64,000 nucleotides of DNA from VXMO01 sp965219405. Its GTDB lineage: Bacteria; Chloroflexota; Dehalococcoidia; UBA6926. The notes beneath the pieces are model-generated. The model had not been told where the DNA came from. It saw nothing but the letters and a program-made list of their open reading frames with translations, and searched no databases. Position 1 is the stretch's first letter, and each line of letters begins with the position of its first letter. Positions 34,316-43,212 of this stretch are shown piece after piece. The position numbers were made by a program, and so were the translations under genes. The stretch covers positions 558,001 to 622,000 of the forward strand of contig OZ244736.1 in the NCBI GenBank assembly GCA_965219405.1, in the 5' to 3' direction.

Positions 34316-34343
34316 CGGATTCCGGCTTTCGCCGGAATGAGGG
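34316..34343. repeat. Interspersed palindromic repeat, copy 5
   Basis: Core ATTCCGGCTTTCGCCGGAAT (34319-34338), same orientation as copy 3 and followed by the same gaggga. It lies between the lipoprotein gene and the amidase operon. Confidence 0.85.
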
Positions 34344-34375
34344 AAAGTGAGATGGCATCGCGGGGGCTGCCGCCG

Positions 34376-34840
34376 TTAGCCAACTTCCGGATGCGCGCTC
34401 CAGGTCTCGAACCGCTGCTTCGATGCGGGTAGTGTAATCTCGGCCATCTGCCCGGGAGCCAGATCAAGAGGCGTCGTTGGCCCCAGTTCAATGCCATTCG
34501 AGAGATGCACTTCCACTCGCACGCTCCTCAGAGTTTCGGTAGTCGTGTTCTCCACTGTGCCCCTAAAGGTATTCCACGACTCGTCGTATGACAGGATAAG
34601 GCGCGCGCCGCTGCGAACCACGTCATAGTTGTCCGTCAGGCCGTACTGTGTGGCGGACTCTTCGCCGTCGCCCTCACCCGACTCTGATTCCCCGTCGTGC
34701 TCGCCGCCCTCTCCGTTGCGGCTGTGTTCTCCGGATTCGGATTGTTCGCTATGTTCGCCGGACTCCTCGCCACCCACGCAGGCGGTGAGCGCGACCAGCA
34801 GAGTGACACCGACCAGAAGTGAGATGAGTGTGCGTGCCAA
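34376..34840 (-). CDS. Small lipoprotein with acidic/histidine-rich linker
   Basis: 154 residues from a TTG with GAAAGGGG before it; the longer frame upstream lacks a start with a ribosome site. Signal peptide LLVGVTLLVALTAC (lipid Cys about 21), then a low-complexity run of Glu, Ser, Gly and His (about 24-65). A beta-rich domain of about 80 residues follows (DESWNTFRGTVENTTTETLR, SVRVEVHLSNGIELGPT), reminiscent of FxLYD-type domains that describe secondary attachments on extracellular proteins. The linker resembles that of the cupredoxin lipoprotein at 36.1 kb. Function unknown. Confidence 0.75.
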   Translation of the reverse strand: MARTLISLLVGVTLLVALTACVGGEESGEHSEQSESGEHSRNGEGGEHDGESESGEGDGEESATQYGLTDNYDVVRSGARLILSYDESWNTFRGTVENTTTETLRSVRVEVHLSNGIELGPTTPLDLAPGQMAEITLPASKQRFETWSAHPEVG

Positions 34841-34920
34841 GGATGACCCCTTTCGGTAACTGGAACACTTAAGAGTAGGAACGGCGAAGAGCTCTTGTGG
34901 GTTATGGCGCAGGATGCCAA

Positions 34921-34955
34921 AGCCCCCGCCGCGCATTGCGCGGCGGGGGCTTTTT
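34921..34955. terminator. Strong hairpin terminator
   Basis: AGCCCCCGCCGCGCA pairs perfectly with TGCGCGGCGGGGGCT (34921-34951), and TTTTT follows on the plus strand. On the minus strand TTT follows, so it can end the enoyl-CoA hydratase transcript that arrives from the right and shield the lipoprotein promoter. Confidence 0.85.
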
Positions 34956-34983
34956 CTTCCTTAAGCGGAAAAAGTCTGACGGG

Positions 34984-35799
34984 CTAGCCGCCGACCCACT
35001 GGGGCTTGCGCTTCTCGACGAAGGCGCGCGGGCCCTCTGCCGTGTCCTTCGGGGACAACATGCGCAGCCGGTTGCTGTTCAGGGACTGGACCTGCAGCGC
35101 CTCTCGCGTCGGCAGATGCAGTGTGCGGGTGATGTGCTCCTTCGCAACGCGCGTCGCGATGGGTGAGCACTCAGTGACGATCTCCGTCGCCATCGCGACG
35201 GCGGTGTCCATCAGCTCCGCCTGCGGGACAACCTGGCTGACGAGGCCCATGCGGTAGCAGTCCGGGGCCTTGTAGCGGCGGCCTGTGATGATGAGCTCCA
35301 TGGCGAGGCCGATGGGGATGGCGCGGGACATGCGGGTAGTGCCGCTGATGGAGAGGAGGCCGCGTCGGGGCTCGAGGAGTCCCATCTCGGCGTTCTCAGA
35401 CATGATGCGGATGTCCGCCCACAGCGCCATCTCGGATCCGCCGCCGAACGCGTAGCCGTTGATGGCTGCGATGACCGGCTTGAAGACCTCAACGCTGGGA
35501 TAGGAGTGCAGGCCCTCGTTCGGCACCTGCGGCGGGGGAGGCGGCTCCTCGTTGGAGGCGTCCTGCTGGGACTGCCTGCGAAGATCGAGGCCGGTGGAGA
35601 AGGACCTCTCACCTGCGCCCGTCAGGATGAGCACCCACGCGTCATCGTCATCGCGGAACTCGCGGACGTAGCCAAGCATGGCCTGGTTGCCGTCCAGCGT
35701 CAGGGAGTTCAACGTCTCCGGCCGGTTCATCGTAATCAGCCGGACGTGATCCGCCGGCGTCGAATACATAATCTCAGGCTGTGTGTTTTCCTGGGTCAT
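34984..35799 (-). CDS. Enoyl-CoA hydratase/isomerase family protein
   Basis: 271 residues. Crotonase-fold blocks are in order: RPETLNSLTLDG, FSTGLDLRR, then AAINGYAFGGGSEMALWADI (oxyanion hole), then LLEPRRGLLSISGT where the catalytic Glu of hydratases lies. A proline-rich insert (NEEPPPPPQVPNEG) sits between the first two blocks. It may hydrate enoyl-CoA in fatty or organic acid breakdown, perhaps alongside the MaoC protein at 2.7 kb; the exact reaction is not predictable. It stands alone and ends at a strong terminator. Confidence 0.88.
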   Translation of the reverse strand: MTQENTQPEIMYSTPADHVRLITMNRPETLNSLTLDGNQAMLGYVREFRDDDDAWVLILTGAGERSFSTGLDLRRQSQQDASNEEPPPPPQVPNEGLHSYPSVEVFKPVIAAINGYAFGGGSEMALWADIRIMSENAEMGLLEPRRGLLSISGTTRMSRAIPIGLAMELIITGRRYKAPDCYRMGLVSQVVPQAELMDTAVAMATEIVTECSPIATRVAKEHITRTLHLPTREALQVQSLNSNRLRMLSPKDTAEGPRAFVEKRKPQWVGG

Positions 35800-36000
35800 C
35801 TCCTACCTCCCGGTGTGATTTCTGCGCCATTGCCGCGCCCTACGGATACCGCAAGCAGGGATGGTCTTCGTCCGGCCTTCGAAGAGGCACTCGCCGATTA
35901 CTCCCCCACCACGGCGGCCGTCAGGAAACGGCGCTGAAACTATAGCACGGTGGGGGACATGGCGTCAGTGGGGCGGGGTGCGCGACGGGGCATAGGTCTT

Positions 36001-36047
36001 TATATACCGTATATATGTCAAGTAATGGTATGATTGTATCGGTACAA
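36001..36047. promoter_or_regulatory. Two dyads in the AT-rich region upstream of the cupredoxin gene
   Basis: TATATACCGTATATA (36001-36015) is a perfect odd palindrome, and TTGTA-TCGG-TACAA (36034-36047) a second dyad. Both lie within 90 bases of the start codon, in an otherwise GC-rich 290-base gap without genes, and could bind a regulator such as a metal or redox sensor. Confidence 0.4.
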
Positions 36048-36088
36048 ATCACAGTGCCAGCTACGTCTGGACACGGGGAGGTGCCGGA

Positions 36089-36691
36089 ATGCGCGCATTA
36101 CTTACCATTGCACTGTGCCTGGTGGTCGCTATTGCGGTGATTGCTTGTGAGGGCGATGAAGAGGAACCAACTGCCGAACATGAGATGACGGAAGAAGAGT
36201 CATCCGACGAACATGAGGAAGATGAGGACGAGCACGAGGGCATGGAAGGTATGTCTGACATGTCTTCCTCTTCCATGGAGGACGCGGAACAAGTCGCCGT
36301 GGTCCTGTCAGATGTGGGTGAGATGTACACCATGGCCCCCGAAGTGGAATCTGTTCATGCCGGTCCGGTCACGTATGTGGCAAGCAACGAAGGCCTGATT
36401 GAGCACGAACTCATTGTGGTCAAGCTCCTGGACATGAGCCTGGATCTCACGAACCTACATGTCGTTGAAGGCCAGCTTGTCGAAGTTGAGCAAGGCGACA
36501 CGGTCTATCTTGCTGACGCTTCCGGCAACCATTATGGACAGGTCATCGCCTCAACCGGTCACGGTCTGCACCTTACCGCCGGCCATACCGTTGAGTTGAA
36601 TGCCAATATGGAGGCAGGCCACTACATGCTTCTCTGCAACATTGAGACGCACTACCAGCTTGGCATGTGGACCGAGTTCGAGGCCTCTTAG
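36089..36691 (+). CDS. Cupredoxin (blue copper) lipoprotein
   Basis: 200 residues from ATG with GGGGAGG before it. Signal peptide with lipobox VIAC (Cys20), then an acidic linker rich in Glu, His and Met (about 22-65). The cupredoxin domain offers the four type 1 copper ligands: His in LIEHELIVV, then Cys, His and Met in LLCNIETHYQLGMW. The spacing and the late C-x4-H-x4-M arrangement recall sulfocyanin/plastocyanin-like domains. It probably carries electrons, or copper, at the outer face of the membrane. The Met/His/Glu-rich linker may itself bind copper. Confidence 0.88.
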   Translation: MRALLTIALCLVVAIAVIACEGDEEEPTAEHEMTEEESSDEHEEDEDEHEGMEGMSDMSSSSMEDAEQVAVVLSDVGEMYTMAPEVESVHAGPVTYVASNEGLIEHELIVVKLLDMSLDLTNLHVVEGQLVEVEQGDTVYLADASGNHYGQVIASTGHGLHLTAGHTVELNANMEAGHYMLLCNIETHYQLGMWTEFEAS

Positions 36692-36712
36692 GTCTTACGT
36701 CCTGCCATAGTT

Positions 36713-36758
36713 CGCCGTTCCGTGTGGCCCTACCACCCGGAGGGGCCACGGAACGGCG
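36713..36758 (+). terminator. Long hairpin after the cupredoxin gene
   Basis: CGCCGTTCCGTG and following bases (from 36713) pair with GGGGCCACGGAACGGCG (to 36758), with one bulged T. No T run follows, so termination is likely but not certain. Confidence 0.55.
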
Positions 36759-36819
36759 CAAGTGTGATCACGTTTGCGATTGCATTGGCGCTCAAGAGGA
36801 GCCGGAACTATTCGCGTGT

Positions 36820-37173
36820 TCAGTCCCACGCGCCACGTACTCTCTCCGTGATGTCTGCCAACTGGCCATCAGTGTCTTCACCGGGATGGGTAAACACATC
36901 GACGAGTGAGGCTAGGGTCGTTCCGGTCGGGAACAGTCGAACGATGTCACACGTCGTGGTGTCCTGGAGTGAGGGAAAGACGCGAATGCCTTGCCAGAGC
37001 AGCTCGATTTCCAAGTTGTTGGCAGCGATGTTCTTGAGCCAAAAAGTGTCCTCTCCGCTGGCCTCGCGCAAGAGTTCAGTGATTTGCATACGCGGCTCGC
37101 TGAGAAAGGCCTATCCATCCAGTGCATTCTTCAGTTGTTGCGCCACCTTTAAGTAGTGGGCCCTGTCGACCAT
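36820..37173 (-). pseudogene. Small gene interrupted by an in-frame amber codon
   Basis: An ATG at 37173 with a strong AGGAGG begins MVDRAHYLKVAQQLKNALDG, then TAG (37111-37113). The same frame continues without interruption (AFLSEPRMQITELLREASG...) for 97 codons to ITERVRGAWD. The internal ATG at 37089 has no ribosome site, so the 89-residue product is not clearly expressed alone. The downstream part reads like a real protein (DTFWLKNIAANNLEIELLWQ). I do not recognise the family. It is either a decayed gene, a recoded stop, or two small proteins. Confidence 0.55.
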
Positions 37174-39142
<1,969 letters not shown>

Positions 39143-39255
39143 AATTGAACGGAAGACCTCGTCTTCCTTTTCACTATCCAGCTGTTAAGGCGCTTACACC
39201 CTTCCCTAGGGAAGGGCGCAACGTTCAGACTATGCGTCGTGGCAAGCCTTGTCAA
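39143..39255 (-). promoter_or_regulatory. 16S rRNA promoter and leader
   Basis: A perfect -35 TTGACA (39255-39250) is followed after 17 bases by TAGTCT (39232-39227) as -10, so transcription should start near 39220. Just after it lies an 18-bp perfect palindrome, CCCTTCCCTAGGGAAGGG (39199-39216). The processing-stem arm (39160-39190) and a small hairpin GGAAGAC-ctc-GTCTTCC (39151-39167) come next, before the mature 5' end. Confidence 0.75.
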
Positions 39256-39266
39256 GCCTTTAAACG

Positions 39267-39290
39267 CGCTCCCCACGCGGTAAACGGGGT
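39267..39290. repeat. 24-bp direct repeat, left copy
   Basis: CTCCCCACGCGGTAAACGGG within this segment recurs at 40286-40309 with a single A/G difference over 24 bases. The copies bracket the membrane protein gene at 39375-40262. This copy lies directly upstream of the rRNA -35 box. Confidence 0.75.
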
Positions 39291-39374
39291 GTTTGGGCAT
39301 CGCTGAAACGCTGGGCAGGACGCCGTGTCGCCGTCAGTATCATGAGAGGGCGCGTGGATGCCGCGAGGGTGTTT

Positions 39375-40262
39375 ATGAGAGTCAGCCGTTCTGTGTTGTT
39401 TGGGGCGGTGGTTTTCGTTGCGGGAACGCCGGCGTCATTCGTTGCCACGACAATCCTCCTGGACTTCGCGCCGGAGGCGGTTGTGTGGTCGGCCATCAAC
39501 TACCCCGCGTCATTCCTGCGCATGCCGCTGACACTGTTCATGCTGGCCGCCGCCGTCTTTGTTGTGCTGACGATTCTTCGCGTGAGATCAGGCGACCGCA
39601 ACACCATCAGGACCGTGCCCGATGCCGCGATGTATTTCTTCGCGGTCACCATCGTCTACGTCACCATCGCGCTGGCCACGCCGTACTTCGACACCCTTTC
39701 GTATGAGCCTACCCTCTACGCGCCGTTCGCAATCGCGCTGTTGTGGGCGGCGCTTTCTGCCCGTGCTGCGGGGCGAAGCGATGATGGTGGCGGCAGTGAA
39801 TCACACAGCGCCACTAACAGTCAGCAAGGCCGCGCCGTGATGCTTGCGTCTCTGGCCGCCGCTCTGGCCATCGGCTCTAGTGTTGCTTATGGGCTGCAAC
39901 TGTTGGACGGAGACACGGCGGGCTGCGCCAGATCCTATTGCTCAACGGAGGCGACAATCGGCTTTGTTGTGGTGATGGCGGCGGGGGCTATTGCAGCGTC
40001 CGGCATGATGTTGCGGGGCGTCTCCGGCGACGTTTCCGCCACGAGGCATCGGGACCTTGGCGTGACGGCGTTCGCGTGTCTCACCCTATTGATTGCACCA
40101 TTGGTGGTGTTTCGGGTTATGCCGTACTACGTGTTCGTGCCCGGGTTGTTCTACGGGCTGTCCGCACTTGCGCTGCTGATCAGCATTTCGCCAAAAGCGG
40201 ACGTGACGGACGCGCCGGAGCCCGTACAGGAGCTGAGCCCGCCGCCGGACGTGCCGATATAG
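39375..40262 (+). CDS. Integral membrane protein of unknown function
   Basis: 295 residues from the ATG of MRVSRSVLFG, which has GAGGGT upstream; an ATG 11 codons earlier lacks one. Around eight hydrophobic helices are visible, with a hydrophilic Ser/Gly-rich loop near the middle (GRSDDGGGSESHSATNSQQG). A loop with two Cys (GCARSYCSTE) would face outside if the topology is even. No family recognised. It is divergent from the 16S gene and flanked by two copies of a 24-bp repeat. Confidence 0.65.
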   Translation: MRVSRSVLFGAVVFVAGTPASFVATTILLDFAPEAVVWSAINYPASFLRMPLTLFMLAAAVFVVLTILRVRSGDRNTIRTVPDAAMYFFAVTIVYVTIALATPYFDTLSYEPTLYAPFAIALLWAALSARAAGRSDDGGGSESHSATNSQQGRAVMLASLAAALAIGSSVAYGLQLLDGDTAGCARSYCSTEATIGFVVVMAAGAIAASGMMLRGVSGDVSATRHRDLGVTAFACLTLLIAPLVVFRVMPYYVFVPGLFYGLSALALLISISPKADVTDAPEPVQELSPPPDVPI

Positions 40263-40285
40263 AGTGGGCAGCCGCCCAGGTTCCA

Positions 40286-40309
40286 CGCTCCCCACGCGGT
40301 AGACGGGGT
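40286..40309. repeat. 24-bp direct repeat, right copy
   Basis: Second copy of the element at 39267-39290 (23 of 24 identical), in a 240-base gap in which no gene is seen. Confidence 0.75.
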
Positions 40310-40503
40310 AACGGCCGGGGGCTAAATCACTGCGCCACGGCTCTCCGTTCACCGTGACACTGCCTGAATGACTGGGGCGGGACTCTCAATTCAGAAAGAT
40401 ACTGTCCCGGGCAGGCAACGCTGGAGACTACAGAAGAGCGGCACTTGACTATATGGCCTAAAATGACCGGAACAAACTATTGCCTTGGATCAAGGAGTGC
40501 GTC

Positions 40504-41403
40504 GTGCAAACCATCGCCCGAAACTACTTGCGTGTTGATTCGTCGATGAGTTCAACGATGGTACTCGGTCGTCTCCTTACATGGGCGGTTGTTCTAGCTG
40601 TCCTGTCCTGGATCATCATCGGTCTGGCCTCTCTCCGCTTTGAATTGGGTGGGGATTTGGGAGACGTCTTTTATAGCCAGGTGATCCTGGCCTGCATCCT
40701 TGTAATTGGAATCGCGAACGCTTATCTCGTTGAGAAGAAAGCGTTCGGACATGATTTGCTCTCCAAATCGCCGGTGCTGTGGGGCAGCCTCGCGAATATC
40801 GGCCTTCTCATGCTCATCTGGCAAATATGGGTTGATTTTACCGGCGGGCCCAATGAAGTCCTTAAGGTGATGTATTCCTTGTTGGGCATCGGCCTATGCG
40901 GCACGTATGCCGCGTCCATCTCCCTGCTAAGCATCGACAGGGTCTATGAACCGCTGCGATGGGTGATGTACTTGCTGACAGTCATCGTTGGCGCGGAGGT
41001 TCTGGAGACGCTCTGGAGTCAGGAAACGCTCTCAGGCGCAGTGGCCGGGGCGGAGTTTGCCCGAGCCGGGCTGTACATTGGCATCACAATGGGAATCTAC
41101 GCGTTTGGTGGAGCGGTTACCGCCGGTGTCATGCGCAAGGACACACACGGAGTTATCGCTTATACGATAATGGGCCTGGCAGGGTTCGGGCTGATCCTCA
41201 CCCTCCTATGGGATGCCCTGCAGGCCGGACCGTTGCGATTCGTGTTTGGCGCGTCGCTTTTGCTTAGCATTTCCACCGTCGCGCTCTTTCTGATGAGCTA
41301 TTACAACGATGGCCTGCCGGCGAAAGTGCGGGCAATCTTCGACCATGACGATATCGAGGAGGCGCCCAGACCTCAGCCCCCTGCTTCGCCGTCGGCGCCC
41401 TAG
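40504..41403 (+). CDS. Multi-pass membrane protein of unknown function
   Basis: 299 residues from a GTG with AAGGAG six bases before it. About eight membrane helices run from residue 20 to 275 (e.g. LLTWAVVLAVLSWIIIGLAS, VILACILVIGIANAYLV). The C-terminal tail is charged then proline-rich (EEAPRPQPPASPSAP). I recognise no family. Its stop codon shares the tetranucleotide CTAG (41400-41403) with the convergent portal gene. Confidence 0.7.
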   Translation: MQTIARNYLRVDSSMSSTMVLGRLLTWAVVLAVLSWIIIGLASLRFELGGDLGDVFYSQVILACILVIGIANAYLVEKKAFGHDLLSKSPVLWGSLANIGLLMLIWQIWVDFTGGPNEVLKVMYSLLGIGLCGTYAASISLLSIDRVYEPLRWVMYLLTVIVGAEVLETLWSQETLSGAVAGAEFARAGLYIGITMGIYAFGGAVTAGVMRKDTHGVIAYTIMGLAGFGLILTLLWDALQAGPLRFVFGASLLLSISTVALFLMSYYNDGLPAKVRAIFDHDDIEEAPRPQPPASPSAP

Positions 41404-42755
41404 CCCTCCGCCATTGGCTCCGCCTGCTCACTGTTGATCATCGCCAACTCCGCTTCCGGGTCCGCCACGCCGAAGCGCGCCATTGCGGTGCGTTTCGAGC
41501 GCAGCCCGCTCCTGACGAGTTCGATCTCCTGCCGCGCAATCTGCGCCTGATCCTGCGGCAACACCGCGCCCCATTCGATGGACGTGCGGTAGGGAGCGAG
41601 CTGCTCGCCGGTCATCTGGTCGTGGATGCGGAGGGCGATCTCATTGCGCTTGCGGTAGGCCGCCGCGCGGATGAGCCGCTTGCGTCGCAGCTTGTGGAGG
41701 AGCGGGTGCAGTTCCATCTCCAACGCGACGCCGGAGAGGCCCTGCCGGTTGTCGCCAAAGGCGATGCGCGGCGTTTCCGAGAGGTCGTGCAGGGCGCGAT
41801 AGATGGCGTTCACATAGTCGATGTGGAGTTGGACGCCGCCGCCCTGCAGCAGGTCAAGCAGATAGGCACGCGCCCGATCCGGCAGCTCCCACACCGCGCC
41901 GGGCTGAATGGCGATGTCCTGCGATTGATCGACGTTCTCCAGCACAGCGATGGGATTGCCGGAGAGCTCGAGGATCATGGAGAGCTGCGATAAGGCGCGG
42001 TTGAGTTCACGGATCGGCTCGACCATGGCGGGGATGTCTGAGACACCCCAGAACTGCTTGGGGGCGCGGATATTGGGATAGACGACGAACGGGATGAGGC
42101 CGTAGGGGTTGGCCTCGTCCCGCACGGGAGTGTCGCCCGCCCAGAGTTGGAATTTCTTGTCGTCCCACACCTCCGTGATGGTGACGTGAGACTGACTGTT
42201 GCCGTGCGACGCTGGGCGGACGCCGTGCAGTTCACGCGCTTCATCGGCATCCAGCATGTAACGGGAGGCGACGCGACGGATGCGGTTCACGTCATCGCCC
42301 ACCCACCAGCAGTGGAGGCCCTGCACGTCCGGCGCGGTGATGCGGACGCTGTTGCGGTTCTCATCCCAGGTGATCTTGTATGCGCCGTCGCCGAGCACCG
42401 CCGTGTCAATCTCTGAATCAAAGTCCAGTTGATCGAGGGAATTGGACTCTGCGATGTCCGCGAGCAGCCGCTCTGCCCGCCGCGCCCGCTCCTGCTCGTC
42501 CACCGACGAATCGACCGGCGGCACGGTGGAGCGGATATCGGCCATCAGGTAGGAGGTGACCTTTTCCACGGCGGCCTTGGCGTAATTGAATGTCAGGCGG
42601 CGCTCTCGACCACGCGTCCGTCCCGGCCAGTGCTCGCCGTTGTAGAAGGCGAGGTTGCGGCGGTAGTGTTCACGCCGCTCCGGGTCGCGCTTGTCCAGGG
42701 AGGACGGCAGGAACGCCGAGCCGCTCTGTATCCGTCCGTTCTGTGATGTGGTCAT
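41400..42755 (-). CDS. Phage portal protein, SPP1-gp6-like
   Basis: 451 residues. FYNGEHWPGRTRGRERRLTF, NYAKAAVEKVTSYLM, the LLADIAESNSLDQLDFDSEI block and the later WGVSDIPAMVEPIRELNRAL with SETPRIAFG are typical of siphophage portals, the dodecameric ring through which DNA enters the capsid. It is the last gene of the packaging cassette and overlaps the previous gene by four bases (ATGA). No head-maturation protease, scaffold or major capsid gene follows: the next gene is a cellular membrane protein on the other strand whose stop overlaps. Confidence 0.88.
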   Translation of the reverse strand: MTTSQNGRIQSGSAFLPSSLDKRDPERREHYRRNLAFYNGEHWPGRTRGRERRLTFNYAKAAVEKVTSYLMADIRSTVPPVDSSVDEQERARRAERLLADIAESNSLDQLDFDSEIDTAVLGDGAYKITWDENRNSVRITAPDVQGLHCWWVGDDVNRIRRVASRYMLDADEARELHGVRPASHGNSQSHVTITEVWDDKKFQLWAGDTPVRDEANPYGLIPFVVYPNIRAPKQFWGVSDIPAMVEPIRELNRALSQLSMILELSGNPIAVLENVDQSQDIAIQPGAVWELPDRARAYLLDLLQGGGVQLHIDYVNAIYRALHDLSETPRIAFGDNRQGLSGVALEMELHPLLHKLRRKRLIRAAAYRKRNEIALRIHDQMTGEQLAPYRTSIEWGAVLPQDQAQIARQEIELVRSGLRSKRTAMARFGVADPEAELAMINSEQAEPMAEG

Positions 42756-43159
42756 GATGTGGCCTTTCTCTTCTCGGTGGTTGCGGGCCGGGTTTCTCCC
42801 CGTGCGGATCGCAAGACGCGAAAGACGGTACGCGTGCCGACGTTGAATCTCTCGGCAATAACGGCGATGGGCAGCCCTTCCCCAAATCGGGCGGCGACGA
42901 TGGCCTTATCTCGCGGCATCAGCCTTTCGCGGCGTGTGACGAGCGGCTCATCGTAGCGGCAGCGAGAATAGGGGCATTCAAGCGAGCGCGTGCAGTCGTC
43001 GCCGCAACCGCGGTCGATATAGAGGGTGTCCTCCGGCAGCCCGTCTCCCCGATCCCCGCTGCGCCGCCGTCGTGATAGCGGAATCTCAAGTTGGTCGACG
43101 TTGTTGGGCTTGCGCGGGAGGGGTGGCAGCGCAGCATGCCGGGGGGATTCAATTGTCAT
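42752..43159 (-). CDS. Cys-cluster/helix-turn-helix protein between terminase and portal
   Basis: 135 residues from ATG with GGAGGAGG. The middle has four Cys in CGDDCTRSLECPYSRC, a probable zinc knuckle (Cys spacing 3, 5 and 4 residues between). It is followed by a helix-turn-helix of the Hin-recombinase/homeodomain-like type (LPIAVIAERFNVGTRTVFRV) and a basic tail. It could be a DNA-recognition factor for packaging or a regulator; the place between terL and portal is unusual for a regulator. Confidence 0.7.
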   Translation of the reverse strand: MTIESPRHAALPPLPRKPNNVDQLEIPLSRRRRSGDRGDGLPEDTLYIDRGCGDDCTRSLECPYSRCRYDEPLVTRRERLMPRDKAIVAARFGEGLPIAVIAERFNVGTRTVFRVLRSARGETRPATTEKRKATS

Positions 43160-43212
43160 GTGATGGCCTCCTCCGGGATCGGATTGAGTGGAAATTCTTG
43201 GGCCGGAACGTC

